Made by a program: the position numbers and the translations under genes. Shown here piece after piece: positions 44,061 to 52,490 of a DNA stretch of 64,000 nucleotides; position 1 is the first letter of the stretch; every line of letters starts with the position of its first letter. A model generated the notes under the pieces. That model did no database searches. It had not been told where the DNA came from and worked only from the letters and a program-made list of their open reading frames with translations. Origin of the DNA: Bradyrhizobium septentrionale (lineage in GTDB: Bacteria > Pseudomonadota > Alphaproteobacteria > Rhizobiales > Xanthobacteraceae). The stretch covers positions 2,746,501 through 2,810,500 of the forward strand of contig NZ_CP088285.1 in NCBI RefSeq assembly GCF_011516645.4, read 5' to 3'.

Positions 44061-45806
44061 ATGGCGCTGACGGCAACGATGTCGCGACGGCTGTTTGCCG
44101 TTCTCCTGGTGATTGGCATCGCGATGCCGGCCCTCGGCCAGGTGCAGCGTCGCGCCTACGAGCCTTCGGCCACCGATGCGATTCAAAGCATTCGCACCGA
44201 ACACGGCATGGTGGTGGCGCAGGAGAAGCTTGCGGCGCGGGTCGGCGCCGACATTCTGCGGCAGGGCGGCAATGCCGTCGACGCTGCGGTCGCCACCGGC
44301 TTTGCGATGGCGGTGACCTATCCGCGCGCCGGCAATATCGGCGGCGGCGGCTTCATGGTGATCCATCTCGCCGGGCGCAATGAAGAAGTCGCGATCGACT
44401 ATCGCGAGACCGCGCCGCAGGCCGCAACCCGCGACATGTTCCTGAACGCTGAGGGCAAGCCCGATCCGGACAAGTCGCGCAACTCCGCGCTTGCGATCGG
44501 CGTGCCCGGCACGGTCGCAGGCCTCGCGCTGGCGCTGGACAAATACGGCTCCGGCAAGTTCACGCTGGCGCAGATCGTCAAGCCCGCGATCGATCTGGCC
44601 CGCGACGGCTTCATCGTCACCGACGACACGTCGGACACGCTGTCGGACATGTATCGCCGCATGTCGCGCTGGCCGAACTCGGCGAAGACATTCTCGCACG
44701 CCGACGGGACGCCGCTGCGTGAGGGCGACCGCCTGATCCAGGGCGATCTCGCGACGACGCTGACCGCAATTGCCGAACAGGGGCCGCGCGGCTTCTACGA
44801 GGGCGCGGTCGCCGAGAAGCTTGTCGCAGGGATCAGGAATGCCGGCGGCATCTTCAGCCTCGGGGATCTGAAATCCTATCAGCCGGTGATCCGCACGCCG
44901 ATCCGCGGCAGCTATCGCGGCTACGACGTCGTCTCGATGCCGCAGCCGTCCTCCGGCGGCGTCGTGCTGCTCGAAATCCTCAACATCCTCGAGGGCTTTC
45001 CGATGTCCGACATGAAGCAGGGCTCCGCCGCCTCGCTGCATGTGATGATCGAGGCGATGAAGCGCGCCTATGCCGACCGCGCCCGCTATCTCGGCGATCC
45101 CGCCTTCGTCGATGCGCCGACGCAGTTGCTGACCGACAAGGCCTATGCCGCCAGGCAACGCGCGACCATCGAACTCGCCCATGCCACGCCCTGGACCGGT
45201 GTGCGCAACGCGAAACAGCCGCATGAGGGCGACAACACCACGCATTATTCCGTCGTCGATGCCGGCGGCAACGCCGTCAGCAACACCTACACGCTGAACT
45301 TCCCCTATGGGGTCGGCCTCGTCGCCGACGGCACCGGCGTGCTGCTCAACAACGAACTCGACGATTTCACCGCGGCTCCCGGCGCCTCCAACGCCTTCGG
45401 CCTGGTCGGCTTCGAGGCCAATCTGCCGGGACCCGGCAAGCGCCCGCTGTCGTCGATGGCGCCGACCATCGTGCTGAAGGACGGTAAGCCGATGCTGGTA
45501 ACGGGATCGCCCGGCGGCAGCCGCATCATTTCGGCTGTGACGCAGATCATCGTCGACGTGATCGACTACAAAATGGATATCGCAGCCGCAGTCGCCGCGC
45601 CGCGGATGCATCACCAATGGCTGCCCGACGAGGTCCGGATCGAGAAAGGCTTTCCCGACGAGGTGCTGGCCGAGTTGAAGGCCAAGGGCCACAAACCGGT
45701 CGAGCCGCTCGGCTACTCCTCCGCGAACTCGATCATGGTCACGACCAATGGTCTGCTCGGCGCGCCCGACCCGCGCACGCGTGGCTCGGAGGCCGCGGGA
45801 CACTAA
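44061..45806 (+). CDS. ggt: gamma-glutamyltransferase
   Basis: N-terminal-nucleophile hydrolase that cleaves glutathione and other gamma-glutamyl compounds; periplasmic. The signal peptide is LFAVLLVIGIAMPALGQ. The pro-enzyme of 581 residues should cleave itself before the threonine in GDNTTHYSVVDAGGNAV (about residue 394, second Thr of NTTHYS) into large and small subunits. The large subunit has NAVDAAVATGFAMAVTYPRA and NIGGGGFMVIHL with the usual RETAPQAA. The small subunit contains GKRPLSSMAPTIVLKDGKP. All catalytic elements are intact. Divergent from the UMF1 gene. A family A repeat begins one base after the stop codon. Confidence 0.94.
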   Translation: MALTATMSRRLFAVLLVIGIAMPALGQVQRRAYEPSATDAIQSIRTEHGMVVAQEKLAARVGADILRQGGNAVDAAVATGFAMAVTYPRAGNIGGGGFMVIHLAGRNEEVAIDYRETAPQAATRDMFLNAEGKPDPDKSRNSALAIGVPGTVAGLALALDKYGSGKFTLAQIVKPAIDLARDGFIVTDDTSDTLSDMYRRMSRWPNSAKTFSHADGTPLREGDRLIQGDLATTLTAIAEQGPRGFYEGAVAEKLVAGIRNAGGIFSLGDLKSYQPVIRTPIRGSYRGYDVVSMPQPSSGGVVLLEILNILEGFPMSDMKQGSAASLHVMIEAMKRAYADRARYLGDPAFVDAPTQLLTDKAYAARQRATIELAHATPWTGVRNAKQPHEGDNTTHYSVVDAGGNAVSNTYTLNFPYGVGLVADGTGVLLNNELDDFTAAPGASNAFGLVGFEANLPGPGKRPLSSMAPTIVLKDGKPMLVTGSPGGSRIISAVTQIIVDVIDYKMDIAAAVAAPRMHHQWLPDEVRIEKGFPDEVLAELKAKGHKPVEPLGYSSANSIMVTTNGLLGAPDPRTRGSEAAGH

Positions 45807-45807
45807 A

Positions 45808-45890
45808 GAGCGTTTCGAGCGAAGCCTGTCCCGCACCTGATGCGGGATGGCCACCGGTTCGCGTGAAGAAAACGCGTCAAAACAAAAGCT
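45808..45890 (+). repeat. dispersed palindromic repeat family A, copy 3
   Basis: GAGCGTTTCGAGCGAAGCC, then TGTCCCGCACCTGATGCGGG, then CGGTTCGCGTGAAGAAAACG and CAAAACAAAAGC. It starts one base after the ggt TAA. Same family as 5752-5823 and 29704-29777. Confidence 0.78.
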
Positions 45891-45999
45891 AGCGTAAACG
45901 CGGCTTTGCCCAGCCTGCGACATCGCGGTAGATTGGCGGTCCGCGCAAGTCCGGCCGCGGATGCAAAGAGCCGGTGAAAGATTTCTCCGGGGAACGCGC

Positions 46000-47298
46000 A
46001 TGAGCACGGCCGAATCCAAATCAATTGAAGTCGCAGAGATCGAGGACACCAGCCTCCTCGCCTTCTATCGCGACATGAACCTGCAGGAGCGGCGCACGTT
46101 CTGGGCCTGCGCCTCGGGCTGGACGCTCGACGGCATGGATTTCATGATCTATCCGCTGGTGATCGGCACCATCATCACGCTGTGGAAGGTGGATCCTGGC
46201 ACCGCAGGCCTCGCGGGCACCGTGACGCTGCTGGCGTCCGCCGTGGGCGGCTGGCTCGGCGGCTACCTCTCCGACCGCATCGGCCGGGTCAAGACGCTGC
46301 AGCTCACCATCATCTGGTTCTCGTTCTTCTCGCTGGTCTGCGCCGTGGTGCAGAATTTCGACCAGCTGCTGATCGCCCGCGCGCTGCTTGGCCTCGGCTT
46401 CGGCGGCGAATGGGCGGCCGGCGCGGTGCTGATCGGCGAGGCGATCCGGCCGCAATATCGGGGACGCGCGGTCGGCTCGGTGCAGTCGGGCTGGGCGATC
46501 GGCTGGGGCCTTGCGGTGCTGGCGCAGGCGATCCTGTTCTCGGTACTCCCTGCAGAAAACGCCTGGCGCTGGATGTTCGCGATCGGCGCGCTGCCGGCGC
46601 TGCTGGTGTTCTATCTGCGCCGCTACGTCACCGAGCCCGAGATCTCGGCCGCGACAATGGCGCAGCAGCAGGCGACTGGCAGCAAACCCGCTGCATTGTG
46701 GGAGATCTTTCACGGGCCGATCCTGAAGACCACGCTGCTGGCCTCACTGGTCGGCACCGGCATGCAGGGCGGCTACTATGCCATCACCTTCTGGGTGCCG
46801 CGCTTCCTCACCACCGAGCGCAAGCTTTCCGTGGTCGGCTCGACCGGCTATCTCGCGACCCTGATCATCGGCTCGTTCATCGGCTATCTGGTGGGCGCCT
46901 GGCTCGCGGACCGCATCGGCCGCCGCAACCTGTTCCTGATCTTCTCGATCGGCGCCATCGCGATCGTGCTGCTCTATACCCAGCTGCCGATCTCCAACGA
47001 GGTGCTGTGGGTGCTGGGCTTCCCGCTCGGCTTCTTTGCCTCGGGCTATTTCTCCGGCATGGGCGCGTTCCTGACCGAGCTGTATCCAACCCGGCTGCGC
47101 GGCTCCGGCCAGGGCTTTTGCTACAATTTCGGCCGCGGCATCGGCGCGCTGTTCCCGTTCCTGGTCGGCGCGCTTTCGACCACGACGACGCTCGCCAACG
47201 CGATCGCGATCTTTGCGGTGGCCGCCTATGGCGTGTTCTTCATCGCCGCCTACGCGCTGCCGGAAACGCGCGGGCGTGTGCTGCATGCGGATGGGTAG
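46000..47298 (+). CDS. MFS transporter, sugar/lactate type (SHS-like)
   Basis: Major facilitator of the sialate:H+ symporter / lactate-permease-like group, 432 residues. The proposed start is ATG 46000, because GGGGA precedes it and the protein then reads MSTAESKSIEVAEIEDTSLL; an upstream frame to 45961 lacks such a signal. Twelve hydrophobic segments. Motif A is GGYLSDRIGRVKTLQL near residue 85. The segment FGGEWAAGAVLIGEAIRPQY is characteristic of this branch, as is ADRIGRRNLFLIFSIGA in the second half. Probably imports a carboxylate or sugar with protons. It is followed by a long repeat and an SDR gene. Substrate unproven. Confidence 0.82.
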   Translation: MSTAESKSIEVAEIEDTSLLAFYRDMNLQERRTFWACASGWTLDGMDFMIYPLVIGTIITLWKVDPGTAGLAGTVTLLASAVGGWLGGYLSDRIGRVKTLQLTIIWFSFFSLVCAVVQNFDQLLIARALLGLGFGGEWAAGAVLIGEAIRPQYRGRAVGSVQSGWAIGWGLAVLAQAILFSVLPAENAWRWMFAIGALPALLVFYLRRYVTEPEISAATMAQQQATGSKPAALWEIFHGPILKTTLLASLVGTGMQGGYYAITFWVPRFLTTERKLSVVGSTGYLATLIIGSFIGYLVGAWLADRIGRRNLFLIFSIGAIAIVLLYTQLPISNEVLWVLGFPLGFFASGYFSGMGAFLTELYPTRLRGSGQGFCYNFGRGIGALFPFLVGALSTTTTLANAIAIFAVAAYGVFFIAAYALPETRGRVLHADG

Positions 47299-47334
47299 AA
47301 CATGTGATGAGGTGATGTGATGACTGCGCCGCTC

Positions 47335-47480
47335 GCTCCGCTTTGCCTCTCCCCCTGTGGGAGAGGCCGGATTGCATCATTAGATGCAATCCGGGTGAGG
47401 GGTCGCGGTCCATCCATGCAGTACGCCGTGTGGAGAGGTACCCCTCACCCCCAACCCTCTCCCACAAGGGGAGAGGGGGC
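47335..47480. repeat. long inverted intergenic repeat, CTCTCCCCTGTGGGAGAGG type
   Basis: CCTCTCCCCCTGTGGGAGAGG near 47344 and CCCTCTCCCACAAGGGGAGAG at about 47455-47475 form paired arms, with ATTGCATCATTAGATGCAAT as an inner palindrome. It lies between the MFS gene and the SDR. Related in style to 53440-53575. Confidence 0.5.
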
Positions 47481-47513
47481 CACCGGTCCGTGCGTCCCTA
47501 ACAGGAGGCTGCC

Positions 47514-48410
47514 ATGACATCGCTCAAAGGCAAGACGCTGTTCATCTCGGGCGCGAGCCGCGGCATCGGGCTGGCGATCGCGCTTCGCGCCGCGCGTGAC
47601 GGCGCCAATGTCGCGATTGCGGCGAAGACCGCCGAGCCGCATCCGAAGCTGAAAGGCACGATCTACACCGCCGCCGACGAGGTCCGCGCCGCCGGCGGCA
47701 AGGCGCTGCCGGTGCTCTGCGACATCAGGGACGAAGCACAGGTGATGGCGGCGATCGAAGCCACCGTCGCCGAGTTCGGCGGCATCGACGTCTGCGTCAA
47801 CAATGCCAGCGCCATCAGCCTGACCAATTCGCAGGCGACCGACATGAAGCGGTTCGACCTGATGATGGGAATCAACACCCGCGGCACCTTCATGGTGTCG
47901 AAATACTGCATCCCGCATCTGAAGAAGGCGGAGAACCCGCATATCCTGATGCTGTCGCCGCCGCTCGACATGAAGACCAAATGGTTCGAGCACTCGACCG
48001 CCTACACGATGGCGAAATTCGGCATGAGCATGTGCGTACTCGGGCTGGCCGGCGAACTGAAATCTTCAGGCGTCGCCGTCAATGCCTTGTGGCCGCGCAC
48101 CACGATCGCAACCGCCGCGGTCGGCAATCTGCTCGGCGGCGACGCCATGATGCGCGCCAGCCGCACGCCCGAGATCATGGGCGATGCGGCCTACGCAATC
48201 GTCACGCGGCCGTCGCGCGAATTCACCGGCCATTTCTGCATCGACGACAAGGTGCTCTATGCCAATGGGGTGCGCGATTTCGAGCGCTACCGCGTCGATC
48301 CCTCGGTGCCGCTGATGTCGGACTTCTTCGTGCCCGACGACGACGTGCCGCCGCCCGGCGTCACCGTGCAGGCACTGCCGTCAGCCGGCGGCGCGCAGAC
48401 ATCGCGCTGA
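47514..48410 (+). CDS. short-chain dehydrogenase/reductase (HSDL2-like)
   Basis: Classical NAD(P)-dependent oxidoreductase, 298 residues. The N-terminal GASRGIGLAIALRAARDGA (residues 11-29) is the Rossmann dinucleotide loop, NNASAIS (about 95-101) the SDR NNA motif, and the YTMAKFG motif (about 163-169) supplies Tyr and Lys of the catalytic group. The segment ILMLSPPLDMK before it is characteristic of the HSDL2-like branch. No signal peptide, so cytoplasmic. The start ATG follows AGGAGGCTGCC. Substrate unknown. Convergent with the GIY-YIG gene and separated from it by six bases. Confidence 0.88.
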   Translation: MTSLKGKTLFISGASRGIGLAIALRAARDGANVAIAAKTAEPHPKLKGTIYTAADEVRAAGGKALPVLCDIRDEAQVMAAIEATVAEFGGIDVCVNNASAISLTNSQATDMKRFDLMMGINTRGTFMVSKYCIPHLKKAENPHILMLSPPLDMKTKWFEHSTAYTMAKFGMSMCVLGLAGELKSSGVAVNALWPRTTIATAAVGNLLGGDAMMRASRTPEIMGDAAYAIVTRPSREFTGHFCIDDKVLYANGVRDFERYRVDPSVPLMSDFFVPDDDVPPPGVTVQALPSAGGAQTSR

Positions 48411-48416
48411 ACGCGG

Positions 48417-48752
48417 CTAGATTGCCGACGCCTTGAGCTGCGCGCGCCAGTGCTGCACGCGCTCCTTGAGCAGCGTCTCGCGGACATAAGCGAGTTCCTC
48501 GTCCTCGATCTGCTCCAGCGTTTCGAGCGAGAAATTGTCCGCGCCGTGCGCCGACCATACGCGCTGCAGCTCCACATTGCGGTGGCTCCCCATCCGCAGC
48601 GTGAACCAGATGCGGTTCTGGATTTTCTCCAGATCGAGCGCCTGCCCGACCCAGACTTCGCCGCTCGCGCGGCAGCGGATCGCGAACACGCCGGCGACCG
48701 CGGCGCGCTTCTTGTAGTCGGCGATGGCGAGCTTGCGGTCCTCGGTCTTCAT
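48417..48752 (-). CDS. GIY-YIG nuclease-like protein
   Basis: A 111-residue protein related to the stand-alone GIY-YIG nuclease fold. GVFAIRCRASGEVWVG (about 21-36) fits the GIY...YIG-like element, with a degenerate second half (VWVG instead of YIG). The motif RNRIWFTLRMGSHRNVELQR follows and carries the arginine region, and FSLETLEQIEDEELAYVRET the C-terminal glutamate helix. It may therefore be active on DNA or act as a binding protein. The ATG at 48752 is preferred over the long upstream frame. A promoter and a near-perfect inverted operator lie just upstream (48780-48824), suggesting tight autoregulation or stress control. Confidence 0.72.
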   Translation of the reverse strand: MKTEDRKLAIADYKKRAAVAGVFAIRCRASGEVWVGQALDLEKIQNRIWFTLRMGSHRNVELQRVWSAHGADNFSLETLEQIEDEELAYVRETLLKERVQHWRAQLKASAI

Positions 48753-48779
48753 GGCGGCTCCTGTCGTGTCGACAGACTG

Positions 48780-48824
48780 TTTATACCCGGGTGTTATTGA
48801 CAAAGCAATTACACCCGGATAAAA
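48780..48824 (-). promoter_or_regulatory. promoter with inverted operator for the GIY-YIG gene
   Basis: Two inverted half-sites, TTTATACCCGGGTGT (48780-48794) and ACACCCGGATAAAA (48811-48824), differ by one inserted base in the AT/CCGGG junction. Read on the minus strand, the region gives TTGCTT, a 17-base spacer and TATAAA, a good sigma-70 layout, with the half-sites covering both boxes. On the plus strand TTGACA also occurs inside. A repressor dimer bound here should block the promoter. The gene's ribosome-binding GACAGGAG follows. Confidence 0.6.
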
Positions 48825-48843
48825 CATCACCATGATCGTGATT

Positions 48844-49509
48844 TTATCGGCCGACCTCGTACGGCCCGCCCTTCTCCAGCGCGCGCGCATAGGCCGGGCG
48901 GGCGTGGATGCGTTCGAGGAACGCGACGCATTTGGGATGGCCGTCCTCGAGCCCGCCGCGCGCGGCGGCGGCTTCCAGCGGAAAGCTCATCTGGATATCG
49001 GCGCCGGAGAAGTCGCTGCCGGCGAACCACTCGCTCTTGCCGAGCTCGCCTTCCCAATAGGCCATGTGCTGCTTGATCTGAGGATTGACCAGCGTGGACA
49101 GCGCCGTGTTGGACACCTTGCGCACCAGCGGCCGCAGCAGCGCCGGCGCGCGCTTCGGCATCAAGGTGAACAAGAGCTTCAGCAGCAGCGGCGTCATCGC
49201 CGAGCCCTCGGCATAATGCAGCCAATAGGTGTAGCGCAGCCGCTCCGGCGTATCGGCTTGCGGGATCAGGCGGCCATTGCCGTAGGTCGCGATGATGTAT
49301 TCGAGGATCGCACCGGATTCCGCGATCGTGTTGCCATTGTCGGTGACGACGGGCGACTTGCCGAGCGGATGGATCGCGCGCAGCTCCTTTGGCGCCCGCA
49401 TGTCGGGCTGCCGCTGATAGCGCACGATCTCGTACGGCACGCCCAATTCCTCGAGCAGCCACAGCACGCGCTGCGAGCGGGAATTGTTGAGATGATGAAC
49501 CGTCAGCAT
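48844..49509 (-). CDS. glutathione S-transferase family protein
   Basis: A 221-residue soluble GST. The N-terminal thioredoxin-fold half starts MLTVHHLNNSRSQRVLWLLE, with the SRSQR segment where the catalytic Ser/Tyr-type residue is expected, then NTIAESGAILEYI (E-S glutathione-binding motif). The C-terminal helical domain has GSDFSGADIQMSFPLEAAAA, typical for the family. The longer open frame upstream is ignored because ATG 49509 has AGAGGACGC just upstream. Many GSTs of this type handle electrophiles or act as chaperone-like proteins; the substrate is unknown. The GIY-YIG promoter lies directly behind its stop. Confidence 0.88.
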   Translation of the reverse strand: MLTVHHLNNSRSQRVLWLLEELGVPYEIVRYQRQPDMRAPKELRAIHPLGKSPVVTDNGNTIAESGAILEYIIATYGNGRLIPQADTPERLRYTYWLHYAEGSAMTPLLLKLLFTLMPKRAPALLRPLVRKVSNTALSTLVNPQIKQHMAYWEGELGKSEWFAGSDFSGADIQMSFPLEAAAARGGLEDGHPKCVAFLERIHARPAYARALEKGGPYEVGR

Positions 49510-49640
49510 GAGCGTCCTCTGAAAAATCAGCGCAATCGGACGGCGTTTGGTGCCAGCCGGGAACAGGAAAGTCGAGATCCACACGCCGTCACTGCCAAGA
49601 ATTACCCGGGCGATATGTCGCGCAATCGGAAAGGTCTACC

Positions 49641-50228
49641 ATGAATCCTGCCTATGTCGCCTTCGAAGGCGAGCGTCGCATCGGGGCCGGTGACCTCCCC
49701 GAGGTTGCGCGCGCCGCCAGGCAATTGCTGGATCGGCGCAAGGACGCCGCGATCCTGGTGTTCGACGGCCGCACCTCAGCGCTGGTCGACATCGATTTCC
49801 GCGGCTCGATCGACGATGTGCTGGCGCGGCTGCCGAAGCCAGCGCCTCCGCTCGACGAGGAGCCGCCCGCACCGGTCGCGCCGCGCGGCCCGGGACGTCC
49901 GAAGCTTGGCGTCGTCGCACGCGAGATCACGCTGTTGCCGCGGCACTGGGACTGGCTCGCCCAGCAGAAGGGCGGCGCGTCGGTTGCGATCCGCAGATTG
50001 ATCGACGAGGCGCGGCGCTCCAGCGGCGACAAGGACCGGACACGTAGCGCGCAGGATGCCGCCTATCGCTTCATGACAACGATGGCCGGCAACCGGCCGC
50101 ATTACGAGGACGCGATCCGCGCCCTGTTCGCCCACGACCGGCGCCGCTTTGCGACGCTCATCGCGGACTGGCCGGCCGACATCCGCGATCACGCAGTCAG
50201 GCTCGCCTATAGCGATCAAGCGGACTAG
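49641..50228 (+). CDS. DUF2239 protein
   Basis: A 195-residue protein of the DUF2239 family, function unknown. The N-terminus (MNPAYVAFEGERRIGAGDLP) starts the family pattern, and FDGRTSALVDIDFRGSIDDV follows. The middle is a Pro-rich linker with GPGRPKLGVVAREITLLPRH, and the C-terminal helical part (QDAAYRFMTTMAGNRPHYED) is also conserved. GRPKLGV looks like an AT-hook-like element, so nucleic-acid binding is possible. No signal peptide. It is divergent from the GST, 131 bases apart, and does not form an obvious operon with the downstream MATE gene. Confidence 0.78.
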   Translation: MNPAYVAFEGERRIGAGDLPEVARAARQLLDRRKDAAILVFDGRTSALVDIDFRGSIDDVLARLPKPAPPLDEEPPAPVAPRGPGRPKLGVVAREITLLPRHWDWLAQQKGGASVAIRRLIDEARRSSGDKDRTRSAQDAAYRFMTTMAGNRPHYEDAIRALFAHDRRRFATLIADWPADIRDHAVRLAYSDQAD

Positions 50229-50303
50229 CGCGTTTTCGTACGAAATAGCGGGCACTCGGCGGATCGTTGATTCGTGACTGTCCCCATTCTTTGGAAGTTG
50301 AAA

Positions 50304-51653
50304 GTGTCCAAGCCTCCCTCCTTACGCAAAGCCTTCGTGTCGTTCCTCGCGCCGATGCTGCTGAGCAACGTGCTGCAGTCGCTGTTCGGCACCATCAACG
50401 GCGTTTATCTCGGCCAGATGATCGGGGTCGACGCGCTCGCGGCTGCGTCGGTGTTCTTCCCGGTGATGTTCTTCTTCATCTCCTTCGTGATCGGCTTGAG
50501 CGCGGGCGCGTCGGTCATGATCGGCCAGGCCTGGGGTGCCCGCGAGCCCGGCCGGGTGAAGGCGGTCGCCGGCACGACCATGACCGTGACGCTGCTGCTG
50601 GCGCTCGCGATCGCGATCCTCGGCGGCCTGTTCGCCCGGCCGCTGTTGATCGCGCTCGCCACGCCGCCGGACGTACTCGACGCCGCGGTGTCCTATGCCC
50701 GGATCATGATGATCACGATGCCGGTGACCTTCGCATTCCTGCTGCTCGCGGCAATGATGCGCGGCGTCGGTGATACCGTGACGCCGCTGCTCGCCCTGAC
50801 GGTGTCGACGATCGTCGGCCTCGTGGTGACGCCGGCGCTGATCCGCGGCTGGCTCGGCCTGCCGATGCTCGGCGTGGCCAGCGCCGCCGTCGCCTCAGCC
50901 GTCTCGGGCGTGGTCACGCTGCTGTGGCTGCATGTCCATATGTTGCGGCACCGGCATCCGCTCGCTTTCGACGCGGCGTTCCTGCGCGCGATGCGGCCCA
51001 ACGGCGCGCTGCTGCGCATCGTGCTGCGGCTCGGCATTCCGACCGCGATCGGCATGGTGGTGGTCTCGCTCGCCGAGCTGGTGCTGCTCGGCCTCGTCAA
51101 CGGTTTCGGCTCGGACGCCACCGCGGCCTATGGCGCGGTCAACCAGGTGATCGGCTATGTGCAGTTTCCGGCAATCTCGATCGCGATATCGGTGTCGATC
51201 TTCGGTGCGCAGGCGATCGGCCGCGGCGATTCCGGCCGGGTTGGCGCCATCGTCAGGACCGGGATCGAGATGAATCTCGCGCTGACGGGCGGACTGGTCG
51301 TGCTCGGCTATCTCTTTGCGCGGCCCCTGATGGGCTGCTTCATCGTCGACGGCGCGGTGCTCGCGCTCGCGCAGCAGCTTTTGTACATCGTGCTGTGGAG
51401 CATGGTCCTGTTCGGCATGGCGACGGTGTTTTCGGGCGCGATGCGCGCCGGCGGCACGGTGTGGATACCACTGTTCATCTCGATCCTGGCCATAACGCTG
51501 GTCGAGGTGCCGGTTGCGATCCTGCTGAGCCGCGCCGTCGGCATCAGCGGCATCTGGATCGCCTATCCCGTCACCTTTGCAACCATGTTCGTGCTGCAGA
51601 TGGCCTATTACGCCCTGGTATGGCGCAAGCAAACCATCACGCGGCTGATTTGA
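50304..51653 (+). CDS. MATE family efflux transporter
   Basis: Multidrug/toxin exporter of the MATE family, 449 residues, about twelve hydrophobic segments arranged as two halves. N-terminal SFLAPMLLSNVLQSLFGTIN, then GLSAGASVMIGQAWGAREPG is the family hallmark in the first half. The second half has LGIPTAIGMVVVSLAELVLL and FPAISIAISVSIFGAQAIGR. Drives drug or metabolite export with Na+ or H+. Start: GTG 50304 (MSKPPSLRKAFVSF) has GGAAG six bases upstream; an upstream GTG at 50274 is less well supported. It stands alone between DUF2239 and the isomerase gene. Confidence 0.9.
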   Translation: MSKPPSLRKAFVSFLAPMLLSNVLQSLFGTINGVYLGQMIGVDALAAASVFFPVMFFFISFVIGLSAGASVMIGQAWGAREPGRVKAVAGTTMTVTLLLALAIAILGGLFARPLLIALATPPDVLDAAVSYARIMMITMPVTFAFLLLAAMMRGVGDTVTPLLALTVSTIVGLVVTPALIRGWLGLPMLGVASAAVASAVSGVVTLLWLHVHMLRHRHPLAFDAAFLRAMRPNGALLRIVLRLGIPTAIGMVVVSLAELVLLGLVNGFGSDATAAYGAVNQVIGYVQFPAISIAISVSIFGAQAIGRGDSGRVGAIVRTGIEMNLALTGGLVVLGYLFARPLMGCFIVDGAVLALAQQLLYIVLWSMVLFGMATVFSGAMRAGGTVWIPLFISILAITLVEVPVAILLSRAVGISGIWIAYPVTFATMFVLQMAYYALVWRKQTITRLI

Positions 51654-51775
51654 CATCGCGCGCTGCGGCTCACATGATGAGTATCATATTCTCCTGATGG
51701 CGCCTGCGACAGCGGGGCCATCCTAGAGACACGCCAAACAAGCCCAAACTAGACAAGCCGAGGGGAGAGACCGCC

Positions 51776-52381
51776 GTGAGCCCAAATCCGCAATTCCTGT
51801 TCGATTTCGGCAGCCCCAACGCTTTCCTCAGCCATGAGGCGATCCCGGCGATCGAGCAGCGCACCGGCGTCAAATTCGAATATGTCCCAATCCTGCTTGG
51901 CGGCATCTTCAAGGCCACCAACAACAAGTCGCCGGCCGAGACGCTGGCGGGCGTCAAGAACAAGCCGGAGTTCCAGCAGATCGAGACCGAGCGCTTCCTC
52001 AAGCGCTTCAAGGTCAAGCCCTATGTCTGGAACCCGTTCTTCCCGGTCAACACGCTGAATTTGATGCGCGCGGCGGTCGCCGCCCAGCTCGAAGGCGTGT
52101 TCGAGAAGTACGTCGAAGCCGCCTTCCATCATATGTGGGTCGAGCCGAAGAAGATGGACGACCTTGAGATCGCCGCCAAAGCCCTCACGTCCTCAGGCCT
52201 CGATGGCGCCAAGCTGCTTGCCCGCGCGCAGGACGCGGACGTCAAGGCCAAGCTGATCGCCAACACCCAGGCCGCCGTCGAGCGCGGCGCGTTCGGCTCG
52301 CCGACCTTCTTCGTCGGCAACGAAATCTTCTTCGGCAAGGAGCAGCTGCGCGAAGTCGAGGAATTGGTGTCGGGAAAGTGA
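51776..52381 (+). CDS. 2-hydroxychromene-2-carboxylate isomerase / GST kappa-like (DsbA fold)
   Basis: A 201-residue DsbA-like protein of the HCCA isomerase/GST kappa group. It begins SPNPQFLFDFGSPNAFLSHE; the DFGSP motif holds the position of the GSH-binding serine. Later GAFGSPTFFVGNEIFFGKEQ is the conserved C-terminal segment with the cis-proline. These enzymes isomerise aromatic-catabolism intermediates with glutathione or act as general GST-like enzymes. It starts at a GTG (51776) after AGGGGAGAGA. The neighbours (MATE, ketopantoate reductase) give no pathway, so the substrate is not known. Confidence 0.85.
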   Translation: MSPNPQFLFDFGSPNAFLSHEAIPAIEQRTGVKFEYVPILLGGIFKATNNKSPAETLAGVKNKPEFQQIETERFLKRFKVKPYVWNPFFPVNTLNLMRAAVAAQLEGVFEKYVEAAFHHMWVEPKKMDDLEIAAKALTSSGLDGAKLLARAQDADVKAKLIANTQAAVERGAFGSPTFFVGNEIFFGKEQLREVEELVSGK

Positions 52382-52490
52382 GATGAGCGGGCGAAGGATA
52401 GCGGCTAGCGAATAGCGGCCCTATCTATTCCCCACTCCTCATTCGCGATTCGCCCCTTCCCCGGGCAACAACAAAGAAGGACAAATTCCC

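Noticed and set aside
43995..46049. A 684-codon frame opposite gamma-glutamyltransferase
   Set aside because: The plus-strand gene has all catalytic motifs; the opposite frame is compositionally biased and has no domain.
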